DNA of 64,000 nt. Origin: Chondrus crispus (Eukaryota > Rhodophyta > Florideophyceae > Gigartinales > Gigartinaceae). Within the stretch, counting starts at the first letter, position 1. Every line of letters starts with the position of its first letter. The notes beneath the pieces are model-generated. The model ran no database searches. It worked only from the letters and a program-made list of their open reading frames with translations, and was not told the origin of the DNA. A program made the position numbers and the translations under genes. Positions 22,236-33,609 of this stretch are shown here, in pieces. The DNA lies in contig NW_005179256.1 in NCBI RefSeq assembly GCF_000350225.1, positions 1-64,000 of the forward strand. The letters are read 5' to 3'.

Positions 22236-25200
22236 TCATCGTCAATAGAATCAGCAGGTTATGGAACACGGAGGAGTCAGAAACTCGGAGCAGAAGGGGT
22301 CCGCAAGCAAGGAAAGTCGGAGCAAGAAGAGCAAAGCAAGAGAACGCGGAACGCCTTTACGAGAGGGGAACAACGAGCGACGCGTTTTGGGGACTTGAAG
22401 TGATACGGTTCCCCCGGACGAGGCATTGAGCCTACCGGAAGACGCATCCCCGTCATCAACGGATGCACGCGAAACGACAATCGAGATCAGAGTCCAGTCC
22501 TCGGAGAGCAAGTTAATCCAAAATAATTACTTTTTTTGTTGTTGTCGCCCGCCGCCGACGGCACACACAGGGGACCTTCGCCGTCGATCTGCTAAGATTG
22601 AAGACCGAGCAAGACGCGCGCTTGTTTTGTACCATGTACTTTTACATGACCATCGTCCTCATCGAGGACTTACTTACCCCCTGACCACAGTAACCCACTA
22701 CTTTTGTTTTTGTTGTTGTTCTACTCTGTTTTCTTTTTTTCTTTTTGTGTGCTTTCGGTTGTCTCTTGACAGGACGCAGGGAGAAAGAACCCGCACCGCG
22801 GACCAAGGTGAATGAGCCTTACAACACCTATCGTTCGGCGACCCTCGGACGAGCGTACCTAGTCCCGTGCGAGCCGTAGATCGTGAGCAAGTTAATACGC
22901 TGTGTGTCGGGCCGAGGAAGAAGTGTATTCTACGAATAACTGAGCACGATGGACTGTGCCTAATTGAGTAAGTGCCTGGAAGAAACCAGACGGCGGAAGG
23001 CAAGAGAACGCGGAACGCAGTTGGAAAGGTGTAAGTGAAGGAAAAGCGTGGTGCTGTAGTCGTGTGTGTGTCGTGTTATCGTTCAGGGAAAGGAGGAACA
23101 GACTACAGTATTCTCTAAGGGATAGCGGGCTGTGTCAGGCAGACGAGCGGGTTACCCTCGAGTCGAGGGAGAAGAAGGGGAAAAGATGCAGTTGATGTAG
23201 AGGCGCATGCGAGGGAGGCTGATCAAGAGGAAGTCAATGATGCGGGACGCGATAAGACAGCGAGTGAAATGTTGAAATTGTATTGGGGATGATCCCCATC
23301 CGGAGACTCTCAAGTTGGAAGTGATGCGGTGAACTGCGTCGTGGAGGGAGAGAGTGAGTACAGTCGCCGGAAACGAGATCCCTCAGAGTGAGGAGAAGGG
23401 AAATGAAATAATTTAAGCGATTTTGCCCGGGACCCCCGCCCATGAATGAAATGGCCTGCCCGGCCATGCCGTGGAATGAAAAATTTATTGTAGTCTCAGG
23501 CTGAGGTAATACACCTCCTTGGATGCGATCACACGCTTCCGCCGCGCGCACGTGAAGGGACGCTTGGATCAGTGACACGCCCTCGTGGGGCATGATTTAA
23601 TCAAAAAAATGGGGATGCCGGCAGGGAGCTGCTGAACGGGCGGAGAAAATCGAAAATCGAACACTGGTCAGTCTTCGAAATTTTAATCAAAATGAAGGTA
23701 CGGAACTTGTCGGTCATACGAGAACGGGGTGTCGCTTGCTATAGCCAAAGGCACGAGTATCCGAGGCCGTCCGGCAGCATCGTCACAAACCCCCGCGCGC
23801 GACGCCGACCAGAACAGCGAGCGACGACGTCGTCGAACCCGTTTCAAAGGCGCTGACTATGATCGAGAGACTAAGGAATCGACGCCCCGCGAGCGGGAGG
23901 GTTCCCCCACGTGTGAATCGCGGAACTTTAATTATTTATTCACGAGAGGATCGAGAGCCTCGCGCTTTCTTCCTCCGAGGACGTGCAGGAGGAACATTGT
24001 GGAAAGGGCGAACCCAACGGAGAAGAAAGTGTCGCTCGACGAGCTTGTGACCGACAATCTGTCCGTTGCTTGTAGCGACTGACGTCGCCCAGCTCACGTC
24101 CTTGTTTTTGCCCCGAGTGACCCACAATGGTAAATTTCTCTCCCGTTCTTTCCTGTTCTTTCCTGCTCTTTGACTCCCTTTCTAGCTGTCTGTTTTTCTA
24201 TTTTTTGCTCTACGTTGGTTTGCCTGTTTACTTTTTTTCTTTGTGAAGGCGGAATACACACCCGTGCAGCGACGTCGACGCGCAAGACTAGGACAACCAA
24301 AAGGGGTCGCGGGACTGTCGTCCAAAGCACGATCAGCTGTGATGAACGGAACGAATTGAGATTCCAACACCCGAAGGACTCAGTGACGAGCCCGCGGCGT
24401 TTTCCATACGCCGTACCAACACGGAAGGTGGAAAAGGGAGCTCAAGAAAAATTCCACGAGGTCTGTGTGTTATTCCAGGAAGAGGTCGAAGTGAGGCCGT
24501 CGGCCTATATCGTAGAGACTCTACAGTAGGACTCAAGCGTGTTGACGGTTCGGATGAATGTGCTCGACCAGAGGGGTCGAGTACGTCGAAGGCGATGACC
24601 CACAATTAATTTTTGACATCACTTGTTCACTGCAAAGGAGGAGTTACGCGGAGCAACGATCTCGGACGACCAAACTGCGCTAGAACGACACACCCGGCAG
24701 TTACATCCCCCATCTATGGACGTCGTCCACGGGACAGTGCTGTACCGTGTTGAAAGAAGAAAATATTTCAACCGCAATGTGAGTGACCTCACACACCCAT
24801 CTCAGGCCATTGAAGTACATTTCGAGCTGGACGTCGCTCTGAAAAGAGGATCTGTAGGGTACGTCGCTTTTTAATATTACACGGGAACACGAACCCGACA
24901 CGGGCGACGAAGGCGTCTCGTGACGCTCGACAGGAACGTCAATTTTTGGAGGATGAAAGCGGAGTTATGGAGGAAGTTAAACACCAGGCTTACTTCCCCG
25001 CCATCGGAGAAACGGCCCCGCCTCTCGACGAGGGTCAAGCGTAACTACCAAAGAGGTTTCCATTCTATGACGCTCCCGTCAGGAGAGACGCCGTGAGATT
25101 CGCCAAGTTAAGAGTCAACGATCGTTTTTTGTCGACCACGTGCAGAGCTCCGTTTTTACGGCTTTGACAAACCGCGGATTTTTCACTTCTAATTTACAAG

Positions 25201-26579
25201 CGATGGAGGCAGACCCGAAGTCATCTTGGCAAGAACAAGGACAGCTTACCACCGGTATCGCGAAATTGATCGTGGACATCGTCAAGACCGCACATCCCCC
25301 GTTCTAAAGGACACGTACTCACACTGACAGGATTATGCGCTTCTTGGTACAAAAGCACACGTGCGAAACAACGGAATTGCATCCCTTTGTAGGGACTCTA
25401 CGTGTTCTGGGAACGTGCGAAGGGGAACAGAACCAAGTATTCCTGGTAACGCGAGGGAACTGTAACCAAACCTAAAAGGAGGTTGATTTGGCAGTTTGGG
25501 AGGTGACAGCGCAACGAATGTTGCAGGGGCCCCATCGGAGGTTCGACGCAGATCGAAGACGACGATCCACATGCATCCGACGCCTCAAAGACACCTTCGC
25601 CCGCGACCCCACCGAGAAGTCTCGAAAACGAAATCACCGGCAAAATGACGAACGCGAGTTCGTATTGACTCGACACGAACAGCAACCTTGACGATGGCGA
25701 CAGCCACCCCGCTGTGATAGCGAGAATCGCCTCGAGGAGCCTGAAGAATTGAAAGCAAAGAGAATTACAGTCGATCGCGCAGCTGTCGGCGACAGAGCTA
25801 AATGGAGACGTACAATGGGAGCAAAATGAGGACCTCTGCTCACATTCTCGAGTGTCACAGTCTGACCGATCATCCACGCCGCTGCGACAATTTAATTTTT
25901 CAGCCTGAAAGGTACAACGTGTATCTCAGCCGGTCGATGAGGTGATCCGGAGAGATAAATTAGTCCCCAAGGGAGGACCACAGTACGAGACGAGGACAGA
26001 CTCGGGGAGGTGGGAAAGTGAAAGCAAGGAGGTGGAAAAAGGAGATGTGCAACACCATGGCAGAAGGAGGGTTGTGCAAGGAAAAGAGAAGGTAATAGGG
26101 GATGTGCAACTGCAGTAGCAGAGGTGCACGGAAAAAGGATAAGAGAAGGGAGACGGTAATGAGGAAAAGAGAAGGACAGTGGAAAGAGGAAGATGCGACC
26201 GCGGCGACGGGGCGTATACAAAGAGAAAAAAAAGAGAGAAAAAGAGGAGGAAGTAGCGAGGTGAAGAGAAGGAGGAAGGAGGTACAAGGGTGCCACCGTG
26301 ATTATGACGGGGTGGGTATCCAGGAGAAAAAGAGGAGGAAACGTAGGGACGAAGGAGCACGCCGGAAAATTCAATTTACGGATCAAAGGCGACATGACGA
26401 GGTCGCAAATTCAGCTTCACGCAGGCAGGATAGAGATGCGACAAGCTATCACGAGGGAAGTGTCGCGCCCGTCAGCTCAGACGGGAGGGTTACCAAAGGA
26501 TTTACCCTTTGGAAGTGATGACACGAGGCGAGCCAAAACTCGCAGGTCTTCAATCGAAGCTCCTTGCAGAGCCTCTCCC
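22236..26579 (+). other. 3' noncoding region of element D
   Basis: This is 4.3 kb between the pol stop and the tail of the antisense ORF. It has T-rich tracts (22520-22550, 22690-22750, 24120-24245), each followed by coding-like but stop-rich DNA. No frame here has a recognisable domain. It contains the purine-rich tract listed separately. It is partly shared with A (1-3730), so it is a normal part of the family-1 element. Confidence 0.6.
25970..26375 (+). other. Long purine-rich tract in element D
   Basis: For about 400 bp the plus strand is mostly A and G (runs such as gagaaaaaaaagagagaaaaa near 26220-26240 and agagaaggaggaaggagg near 26265), with few pyrimidines. It lies just past the end of the antisense ORF, so in antisense transcripts it would be a pyrimidine-rich 3' segment. 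It may help in termination or polyadenylation, or be simple sequence. Confidence 0.6.
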
Positions 26580-28204
26580 TCAACACCGTGAGCACGGAGT
26601 AAGGCACAGTATACGCTCGTGACGTCGTGGGTATTTTTGGAAATTGTTGGAGACGGGGGGGGGAGATATTACTTCCCTCACCGACAATGTTTCGGTGTGG
26701 CCTGCCGAGGGAATTTCGACAGCTCGGGGCGCCTTTGACGAGGATGGAAAGGCCAGGGCTGCGCGCGGGGAAGCAGGGACAGCCGATCGAGGAGGAATTG
26801 GAGAGGAAGGACGGGGGCATACTTGAAGCTCCCGGGGGTCAGATGTGACGATGGGGGTGACGTCGGGAACCGGTGTTTGGTTCCCGAATCGACGGCTCGT
26901 TTGAGCTTCCCACGCTGAGCAGAGGGTCGATGACCCGGGGTTGAACCACACGAAGTCGCCCGCGGCTGGGTGGTTTTGACCAGGGGAGAAAGAGGGACGT
27001 TGGCGAGTGAAGGATCGAGAGGAGTTTTGCGGAGGGACACAGTCCCAATCCACGCCCTCGATCGTGTCAAGGAGGGAGCGTATTTCGGGATTGAAATCAG
27101 AGCCACCCAGAGGGACAGAGAAGTCCAATAGACGCATTTGTGCTATCAGCTTCGCGGGGAGGTGCCACAGGCGCCAGCAATCATAGGCCTCCCACAAGAG
27201 GGTCGCGGCTACTTTGACGCACCACTCTGTGAGGAAGACCACCCCTAACCCGTGTTGCGGATCCCGCAGGTAGCTGCCATAGTACGTGAGTATGGGTCCC
27301 ATTTCAGCCCAAAAGCCTTGACTCACCTCGTACTGGCTCCACCATGAGGGGATGCGCTGGTAACGACTTGCATAATGCTGACGAGAAATCTCGCGCGCCT
27401 CTACCATTTGGTAGCCGATGAAGTACCCCGTATCAGACCGAATACGCCGTTCAAAGCGCACTGTGTTCTGAAAGAAGAAAATACCCCCGCGTTTAAATGA
27501 CGGAAATTCGAAGGGATAATGGGTTCGGTCCAGAAGATGGCATCGGATGTGACAGTATGTCGGTTTCGCCACAGGCGATCCGCCTCGGCGGCAGGGTCAC
27601 CAAAGGTGATATCAATGAGATTGTCCAAATAGAGGCGTTCACCCTCTGTACGACAACGCCAAGTGTCGCAACCATATGAAGAGGGTATGAGGGTGTCGGA
27701 AATGGGGATGGCAAGCCGAGCGAATACGGCCTCCATAAATCGCAGGGAGAGAGTGGGACGGCCCCGTGGGGGAGGATGACGTAGGATAGAAGTCGGAACT
27801 GCTATACGGGTTCGCCAGTCAAAGGAGCGGATGGCAATCACCGGGAGATTACCGGGAAGCATGCCCGCGTCGTCGGCGAATTGGCGTTCGATTTTGGAAA
27901 CGTCGCGAATACCCACGGAGGAGAACCACTGGGCCGAGGCAAATAAGGAAGGATGTTCGTGCATGATTTTGTCCTGTAGCTCTTCGAGCGAGGGGTAGTG
28001 GCGGGCTACCCAAGAGGGATGATAACCTGGATGAAAGGCCGGGTCGGAGACGTCCGAATCAGGAGGGCGTCGGGGTATAGGAGGGAGGTCGACGGAAGCG
28101 CGAGACTTGTTCGCAAAGCCGACACCGGTGCGTCGACGGGCAGTATTTTTGCCCGCCAGCTCAGGAGGTGGAGGACACGTGGGATTCGTCTTGTCCTTGC
28201 TCAT
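26580..28204 (-). pseudogene. Antisense accessory ORF (aORF) of element D, one frameshift
   Basis: Encoded opposite to gag-pol, between pol and the 3' LTR. The first frame starts at MSKDKTNP (28204) and runs to about 27500. The second starts within 27572 and runs to 26580. They overlap around 27480-27530, beside a T/C tract ending in CAG (minus), so either an indel or a short intron is possible. Together about 540 residues. Recognisable stretches: RTRIAVPTSILRHPPPRGR; a hydrophobic segment FLTEWCVKVAATLLWEA (about 27165-27225); FNPEIRSLLDTIEGVDWD; GDFVWF (26944-26960); then a Ser/Pro-rich tail. The same order occurs in the antisense ORF of element E4. I recognise no known family. Confidence 0.7.
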
Positions 28205-28295
28205 GCCGAGACCGTCGGCCAGGAAGGGAAAAGTAGGGGGTCGAGAAGAGAAGAAGCAGTTGGAGATCAAGGAGTGTAGCCGATGTGCAAGGACG

Positions 28296-28310
28296 CTCAG
28301 AAGGGGGATA
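28296..28310 (+). promoter_or_regulatory. Polypurine tract of element D
   Basis: CTCAGAAGGGGGATA immediately precedes the 3' LTR start TGTAG. The purine run AGAAGGGGG is a suitable plus-strand primer. Confidence 0.65.
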
Positions 28311-29357
28311 TGTAGTGCAATACGCACCTGGAAAGGGGGGTGAAAAGAAAGGAAAATATTTGGATATGAAAAGTAGTCCGGGTTGGGGGACACACGTGTG
28401 AATAATTGCACAGTTTTAATTTTTAATTGTTTTATTTTATTTAGTTAATTAGTTGGCATTAATTTTGCTGACACTAGATTACATCTAGGATCTAGCGCCG
28501 CGCGCTACTGTACTGGCTCCGGCGGGGCGATATATACCCTAGCCCTCTGACCACCAAGTCAGTAAAGGTAACCCGAGTTGCCAGAGTTGAATGTCGCCTT
28601 GGTCGAAGTCCGTCTCTACCAAGACGCTCCCTTTTACCTAAGCCTACGGCATCCTTTGCGCTCGGGGGTTCCCTTCTCTTTTCCCTTTATTTCCCTATTC
28701 ATTCCTCTACTTCTATTTCTATCTTTCCCTTAATTGTGTTGGTTCCATTGGAGTTGGTTGCGACCGATCCGGTGTAGGTGTTTTAGCCATCGGGCAACAC
28801 GTTGTGTAGCGCTGCTACTGTTTCAAGTTCCGTCGGAAGGCTGTTGCGACGACGCCTCCGTCGAAGGTCTTACTGTATAAGACAGAGTTGGTACCACCTA
28901 CCGCGATTGCGACCGCGCTGGTGAGGGTGTTTCTAGCCATCGGGCAGCACGTCGGTAGTAGCGCTGCTACACAATTACGATCCCGTCGGGTAGTGCTGAG
29001 CAAGCCCCCCTCGAAGACCTTGAATTATACCCAAGGTGCTGAAGACGCTCGTCGAGCATTGGCCTTACAACCCAGCGAACTGCGGCTACATTCTCGTAGA
29101 CAAGCCCAACCCGCCCTCGCCGAGCGCTCAAGTCTTCACAAGTCTCTACCACCATTATCCTCCCGGGCCGGGCATCTTTCCTTACCCCCCCCCCGTCGGA
29201 GTTGAGCTACCGTGGGCCGCAAGCCCACACAAGGGGAAAGGGAGTCTCGAACGCTCCGTAGCGCGTGCCACCGGCAGTTGTTGTTATTGCTGTTGTTTTT
29301 CGTTTTTTGTCTGACCGTCGGACTGTGTTCGCGGCCTGCCAGGCACATTGCACTACA
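28311..29357 (+). repeat. 3' LTR of element D
   Basis: It matches 14293-15335 nearly base for base, with scattered substitutions and small indels (for example a longer C run near 29182-29195 and accatt vs accatc words). The right end CACTACA is followed by the target duplication TGCCG and then by element B gag. Antisense transcription starting here would run straight into the aORF, which begins about 107 bp inward. Confidence 0.95.
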
Positions 29358-29362
29358 TGCCG

Positions 29363-30774
29363 GTTTCGGATCCGGCAGCGGCAAACCGCGCCGAGCGCGG
29401 TACGTTGTGCCTCCCGCCGTCGCGATACAGTGGATCGTTGGAAGGTCTGTCTTCTGTTGTCCGGGCAATCATTGGACCGTCTCAGCCACTGCGGCCCGGG
29501 TCGCAGGGGCTAGTCCGCTTAAGAGTTCGTGTAGCGTATGGACGTCTACCGGACCGGTGTGCGCGGTGAGATCCACCGGCTGATAGCCGCCGCAGCCGGG
29601 ATCGAAAGAGAGAATCGGTTCTCTTGATCCGCGGGGGGTATCTCCGCGTCTTTTGTCGTCCACGTACGGTACGCGTGTCATCTACCGCATGTCTCCGGCG
29701 ACATGCGGTAGGGCTTGGGTCTCGGACGCGAAATTCGCGTCCGTCTTGGGGCTGCGCTGCCCAGTGACCCAACTGGTGTCGGCACCAGTCGGGCTCCCTT
29801 CTTGCGCATCGGGCGCGTTCGGAGGTACAGTGGCACCCGGCCCTCTCGGGGGGGCTCCGGGCGACCTTTCGGCCGATGCCTGTTCCATCTTACGAACGCG
29901 CCTGACGGGGTGACGGGTAGTTTACGTACGTCTACCGGACCGGGGTGCACGGTGTAATTCACCGGCAGGTAGCCGCCCCAGCGAGGATCGACGGAGAACA
30001 TGGGTTCTCCGGATCCGCGAGCGGCTCCTCCACGGTCCTGGTCATGCCCGTACGGTACCTGTCGCATCTGCGGCATGCTTCCGGGGGCATGCAGCAGAGC
30101 TTGAGTCTCGGACACGAAGTTCGCGTCTGCCGTTGGTTTGATATCCTCCGCGCTCCGACTGGTGACGGCACCAGTCGGAGGCCACTCCTGCGCATCGGAC
30201 GCGCCCGGAGGAACAGTGGCACCGGGCCCTCTCGGGGGGGCTCCGGGCGACCTTACGGCCGAGTTCTGTTCTAACTCACGAGCGCTCCGGCGCGTCGAGT
30301 TGAGTTCCGCAGCCGTATGCGCGAACGCTCCCATCTGTTCGGTAAATGGGAAGGGCTGCGTGTACCGTCGTACCCCGTAGTTCGTACTCGCGGGTCGACC
30401 TGCAACGTCCGCCGTAGGGGCATCGATGCGCGCGTCCTGGACCAACACTAGACGGAGTGCAACTGGTCGACGAGCGCGCGCAGGCTCTCCCAGGACTGAG
30501 TCACGCGCTCAAACCTTCCTTCGTGGAGGGAGCGCGACTCGTCAGTACAGCGGGCGTAGACGTGGTCGGTCACGTCGACACGAGGGGATGTCCAGACATC
30601 CTCGATATACTCCGCAATGCCTTCGTACATCGCGCGAGCGCGTCCTTCTGAGTAGTCCGGAGACGGTTCGCGATCCCGAGGACCTGCGGCGCCGTCATCG
30701 GATCGGACGCGTAGCGCGGACGCCTGCATATCGGTCGGTGTGGAGTGGACCGAGGGTTCGGACCCTTCGCTCAT
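29363..30774 (-). pseudogene. gag: Element B gag, N-terminal part with internal duplication and capsid deletion
   Basis: It starts at MSEGSEPSVHS (30774), matching C gag at 48782 (MSQEFEPSIRSE; DVTDHVYARC vs DVSDHVYTRC). It then shifts frame, as C also does, into a Pro/Gly-rich region: APPRGPGATVPPG, ANFVSETQALLH, GEPMFSVDPRWGGYLP. That region is repeated in tandem. It then jumps to TRAAVAETVQ...QKTDLPTIHCIATA, which in C lies after the capsid. The capsid core (C about 49660-50255) is missing. The gene is cut at 29363 by element D and resumes at 14287. Confidence 0.85.
29480..30255 (-). repeat. Tandem duplication of about 388 bp in element B gag
   Basis: The landmark ACAGTGGCACC-GGGCCCTCTCGGGGGGG occurs near 29828 and again near 30215, and GTGCACGGTGTAATTCACCGGC near 29946 pairs with GTGCGCGGTGAGATCCACCGGC near 29558. 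Both give a period of about 387-388 bp. C has only one copy of this gag segment (about 49315-49665). The copies have diverged, so the duplication is not recent. Confidence 0.8.
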
Positions 30775-30825
30775 CTCGACGCATACGGACGCGGAGGAAA
30801 TTGGCCGTCTTCTCGCCGATCGGGG

Positions 30826-30850
30826 CCTCTTCTAGGTCGGGAGACCACTG
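30826..30850 (-). promoter_or_regulatory. Primer-binding site of element B
   Basis: Minus strand GTGGTCTCCCGACCTAGAAG follows directly on the LTR end CTACA at 30851. It is shared with elements A and D, and with C after one change. Confidence 0.65.
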
Positions 30851-31241
30851 TAGTATAAACACCCCCAACGGAGGGGGGTGTAGACTCAGTTCTTGCGGAG
30901 ACCCCGATCGGCGGGAAGACGGGAAGCAACCACAGCTAACGGAACTGGGCGAGCCCGGGGTAGCAGTGGTAGAGCGGGTACGGTCGGGGACGCGCAAGCA
31001 CGCGAGCGAGCCTAGATCCGCCTCCGCCCGTCAGCGCTGGTACATCACCCAGCGCTGCGCCGGGGCGTCGAGGCGTAGATCGGCCCGCGCGTGCGCGCGT
31101 CCCCGACCGTACCCGCTCTACCACTGCTACCCCGGGCTCGCCCATTTCCGTTAGCTGTGGTTGCTTCCCGTCTTCTCGCCGATCGGGGCCTCGGCAAGAA
31201 CTGAGTGTACACCCCCCTCCGTTGGGGGTGTTTATACTACC
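30851..31241. repeat. Foldback (palindromic) 5' LTR of element B
   Basis: 30851-31012 is the normal 3' end of the LTR in minus orientation (compare 7220 onward). From about 31013 the sequence turns back: a loop segment appears in the orientation opposite to the left LTR, and 31085-31241 is an inverted copy of the first arm. Both outer edges therefore read TGTAGTATAAACACCC outward (the right one ends ...TACTACC). The 5' portion of the LTR seen at 7500-7845 is absent. The duplication GCCAC directly follows at 31242, so the foldback was present at integration, was made in place without touching the flank, or is an assembly effect. Confidence 0.75.
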
Positions 31242-31246
31242 GCCAC

Positions 31247-32317
31247 CACTTGGCCTTTTTGCACCCTGACAGGGTACGTCCTAAAATTCGCAACGAGTAA
31301 ACGAAATGGCCGGTCAGGCTCAACCTGAACGACACCATTCGTGCACGTCCACCCGTGCCTTTCGTACAACGACGAGTACGGCTGAACCACAACCAAGCTC
31401 GCCCTCTTCGAGGTGCATTCCACGACGCGTTGCGTCCCTGGCTCGATAGTCGTGGCTCTTGCCACTTTTACATTAGGGGAAATTCGCTCCACCTTTCCAT
31501 CATTCTCGTCCTCTCCCGGGACGAGATTCTTCTTCCCTTTTCTCGTCGAGAACCGCCTAACTATCGGAACCTCCGAGAAATCCGCCAACTCAACCGTTTT
31601 CTTCCTTGGATAAATTGCTTCCACAAACCGGTCGCAGTAGTCCGCGCCTAGAATTAGCGGGACGCCTAGTTTTTCGCATACAATAAACTCGGCTGCGGCC
31701 ACAAATTTTCCAAGCCTCACAGGCATTCTAATTGTGCCGAGAGTCTGGAGTGGCCTGTTGTTCGCGTCGCCAATGTCTTGGGTCGGTCCGTAGGACACTA
31801 GAGATTCCATTCCAGCCGGGAGTTCCGATTTTCGCACAAGGTTTGGTCCCGCGCCGGTATCTAAAACAGACAACACCCGGCTCATCAATCCGATTGTGGG
31901 TCCGATGTCCGCGTAAACTTTGTAGTTTTTTCGCGCAAGAACCAAAATCTTCTCGGGACACTCCCTTCGCTTGACCCTGTACCAGGGTCTCCGAACTTCT
32001 TCCAGCGGATGATCTCGGGCTCGGCTCAGAATTTTCTTGACTTGAGCTGGCCCTTTGGGCTTATCCACCAATCCACCAACCTCCTCATCGGGGTCCGATT
32101 TTTCCCTTAGAGACGGGAAACGGGGCTGAGCCCCGGGCACAGTACGTCGACTCTGTGCCTCTCGCGACTCATGCGAGATTCCCCTCTCTAGTTTTCCTGC
32201 CGCTGCGGGTTCCTTCTCACGTCCGACGACGCGGGCCCCGCGGCGGGCCCTCTGAAGGGTTGGTTTGGCCTCGGCGTTGAAGCACTCGGCGTGCTCGCCG
32301 TCTGTGAATCGAACCAA
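31247..32317 (-). pseudogene. pol: Element A pol, proximal part: protease region
   Basis: This is the N-terminal third of Pol, colinear with D 17652-18730. The aspartic protease shows SVLDTGAGPNLVRKSELP and VPLILGADYCDRFVEAIYP. It ends where element B entered, at VQKGQVVA; the rest of Pol resumes at 7214. No internal stop is seen in this part. It overlaps the gag end in the -1 register, as in D. Confidence 0.92.
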
Positions 32318-33609
32318 TTCTTGACCTTCAGGTAACTCGTCGATGGTATTCCTAACCTCTCCATCGGAGACAACGCCTCATAATTTCCCAAAATTCGGTG
32401 CATTTCCCGGAGGGAAAGAATGCACGTTGGCGCGGCGTGCCCCTTTTCGTAACAATGATAGCACACCAGTCCGTGCGTCTTGACGGGATATTGCGGCCTA
32501 GGTCCTCCCCAGGCCGGCGGCCTTCCTTGACGTTGCGGCCCTCGTATCCAGCCTGGCCTTCGAAACGTCGTACCCTTGTCTTCCATCGGAATGCGCGGCG
32601 CCGGCGTGTAGCCGCGCCCCCGAAACATCATCACGGGATCCGTGGGCTCTGAAAACGACTCCGTCGTGTATGCAGGCGTCGGTAAAGTTGACGACCGGCC
32701 TGCCCCGTAGTCCTCGTGTCCGTAGCCCTCCGATGGCTCAATAAAATTGCCTTCGGCTACCAAGGCTCCTTCATACTGATTTTCGCTGCTTCCGTGCGCA
32801 CTGCGTTCATCGGACGCGGAGATTGTCTCGGCTAAGTGAACGGCGCCCTGACTTCTACGACCGGGATAAGAAGCCCTCGGCTTCTTACCCGCCCTAATCG
32901 TCGACGGCGTCTGGATCGTGACCTTCTTGGTCTTCTTGTCCTTAGCGCGGCTCGCCGAGCCATGCGCCTTCGCGTAATTAACTAGTCTCAAAAACGAAAC
33001 GTCTCGATTGTCTTGTCGCTATTGAGATACTACCATCGGCTTGATACTCGAATCGAGTCCTTCAATAAACATCGTCATTTGTTCTTCCATCGAATATACG
33101 TTTCTACATCGATTGCTCGCGTCCGTCAGACGGATATAAAATTCCATCTCGTCTTCAGACGGTCTTTGCTGAACTTCTCGCAAAGCGAGCACGGCTTGAC
33201 GGATCGCCTCGTCGGTTGCGAAACTCCTCAACAACCACTGTACGGCCTCCGGCCAAACGGATACCTTTCCGTGGTGGGACTCGGCCGTCTTGGACACCGA
33301 AGTGTACTGTCTCAAGGCGATGCCGCTTAGAAATTCGGGCAACAACCGGATCGCTTGCCCCTCGTTCATTTCTTGAGTATCAAACTCTTGAACTAATTTT
33401 GCCAAAAAATCCAACACAAGGACCCCGTACTCACCTGTGAACGTGTTTTCCTTCTTCACCTTAGGCGGAATATCTCTCCTGATTTTCGCACGGCGGTCCG
33501 CCGGGAACTTGACAAATATGTCTGCGGGTTCCGCAAGCGGTACGTTCGGTACGAAAGTAATTTCTTGAAGAGGTAGTTGGTCGGATTCAGCTCCTCCAAC
33601 TCCTCCCAT
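32188..33609 (-). pseudogene. gag: Element A gag: capsid and zinc knuckle (one nonsense codon)
   Basis: Frame from MGGVGGAESD (33609) through capsid to TAG at 33019-33021, where D has a Tyr codon in VSQYRQDN; it continues in the same frame to 32188. A has three extra bases (gta) just before this stop. The zinc knuckle CYHCYEKGHAAPTC is present, in frame with capsid, unlike in D. A thus shows the ancestral layout of this ORF. The end has the same GGAAAAC-TAG sequence as D (32188-32197). Confidence 0.88.

Larger units (their letters stand above)
14293..29357 (+). mobile_element. Element D: full-length family-1 Ty3/gypsy chromodomain retrotransposon
   Basis: This is 15.1 kb with LTRs of 1,043 and 1,047 bp, a perfect 5-bp target duplication, primer site, gag in two frames, an uninterrupted 1,527-codon pol, a 6 kb 3' region with an antisense ORF, and a polypurine tract. 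The two LTRs differ at roughly 20-30 positions by eye (about 2-3%), so D is older than element C. Gag carries a 5-bp deletion relative to A, so D may not be autonomous although its pol frame is open. Confidence 0.93.
7220..31241 (-). mobile_element. Element B: family-3 Ty3/gypsy deletion derivative, itself split by element D
   Basis: Minus-strand element inserted in A's pol. It has a 626-bp 3' LTR (7220-7845), a polypurine tract, a long 3' region with a hairpin array, a chromodomain remnant, fragments of gag, a primer-binding site at 30850 and an abnormal 5' LTR (30851-31241). Against element C (same family), B lacks the capsid core, zinc knuckle, protease, RT, RNase H and integrase. Without D it would be about 9 kb. 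It therefore encodes no replication enzymes and, if mobile after these deletions, would have depended on autonomous relatives such as C. Confidence 0.87.

Noticed and set aside
30426..31154. 242-codon plus-strand frame across B gag and LTR
   Set aside because: Antisense shadow of gag running into the foldback LTR; Arg/Ser rich and without a domain.
30851..31241. A separate foldback DNA transposon
   Set aside because: It is adjacent to a primer-binding site and gag of family 3, and its arms match the LTR end at 7220; the target duplication is shared with the left end of B, not local to this piece.
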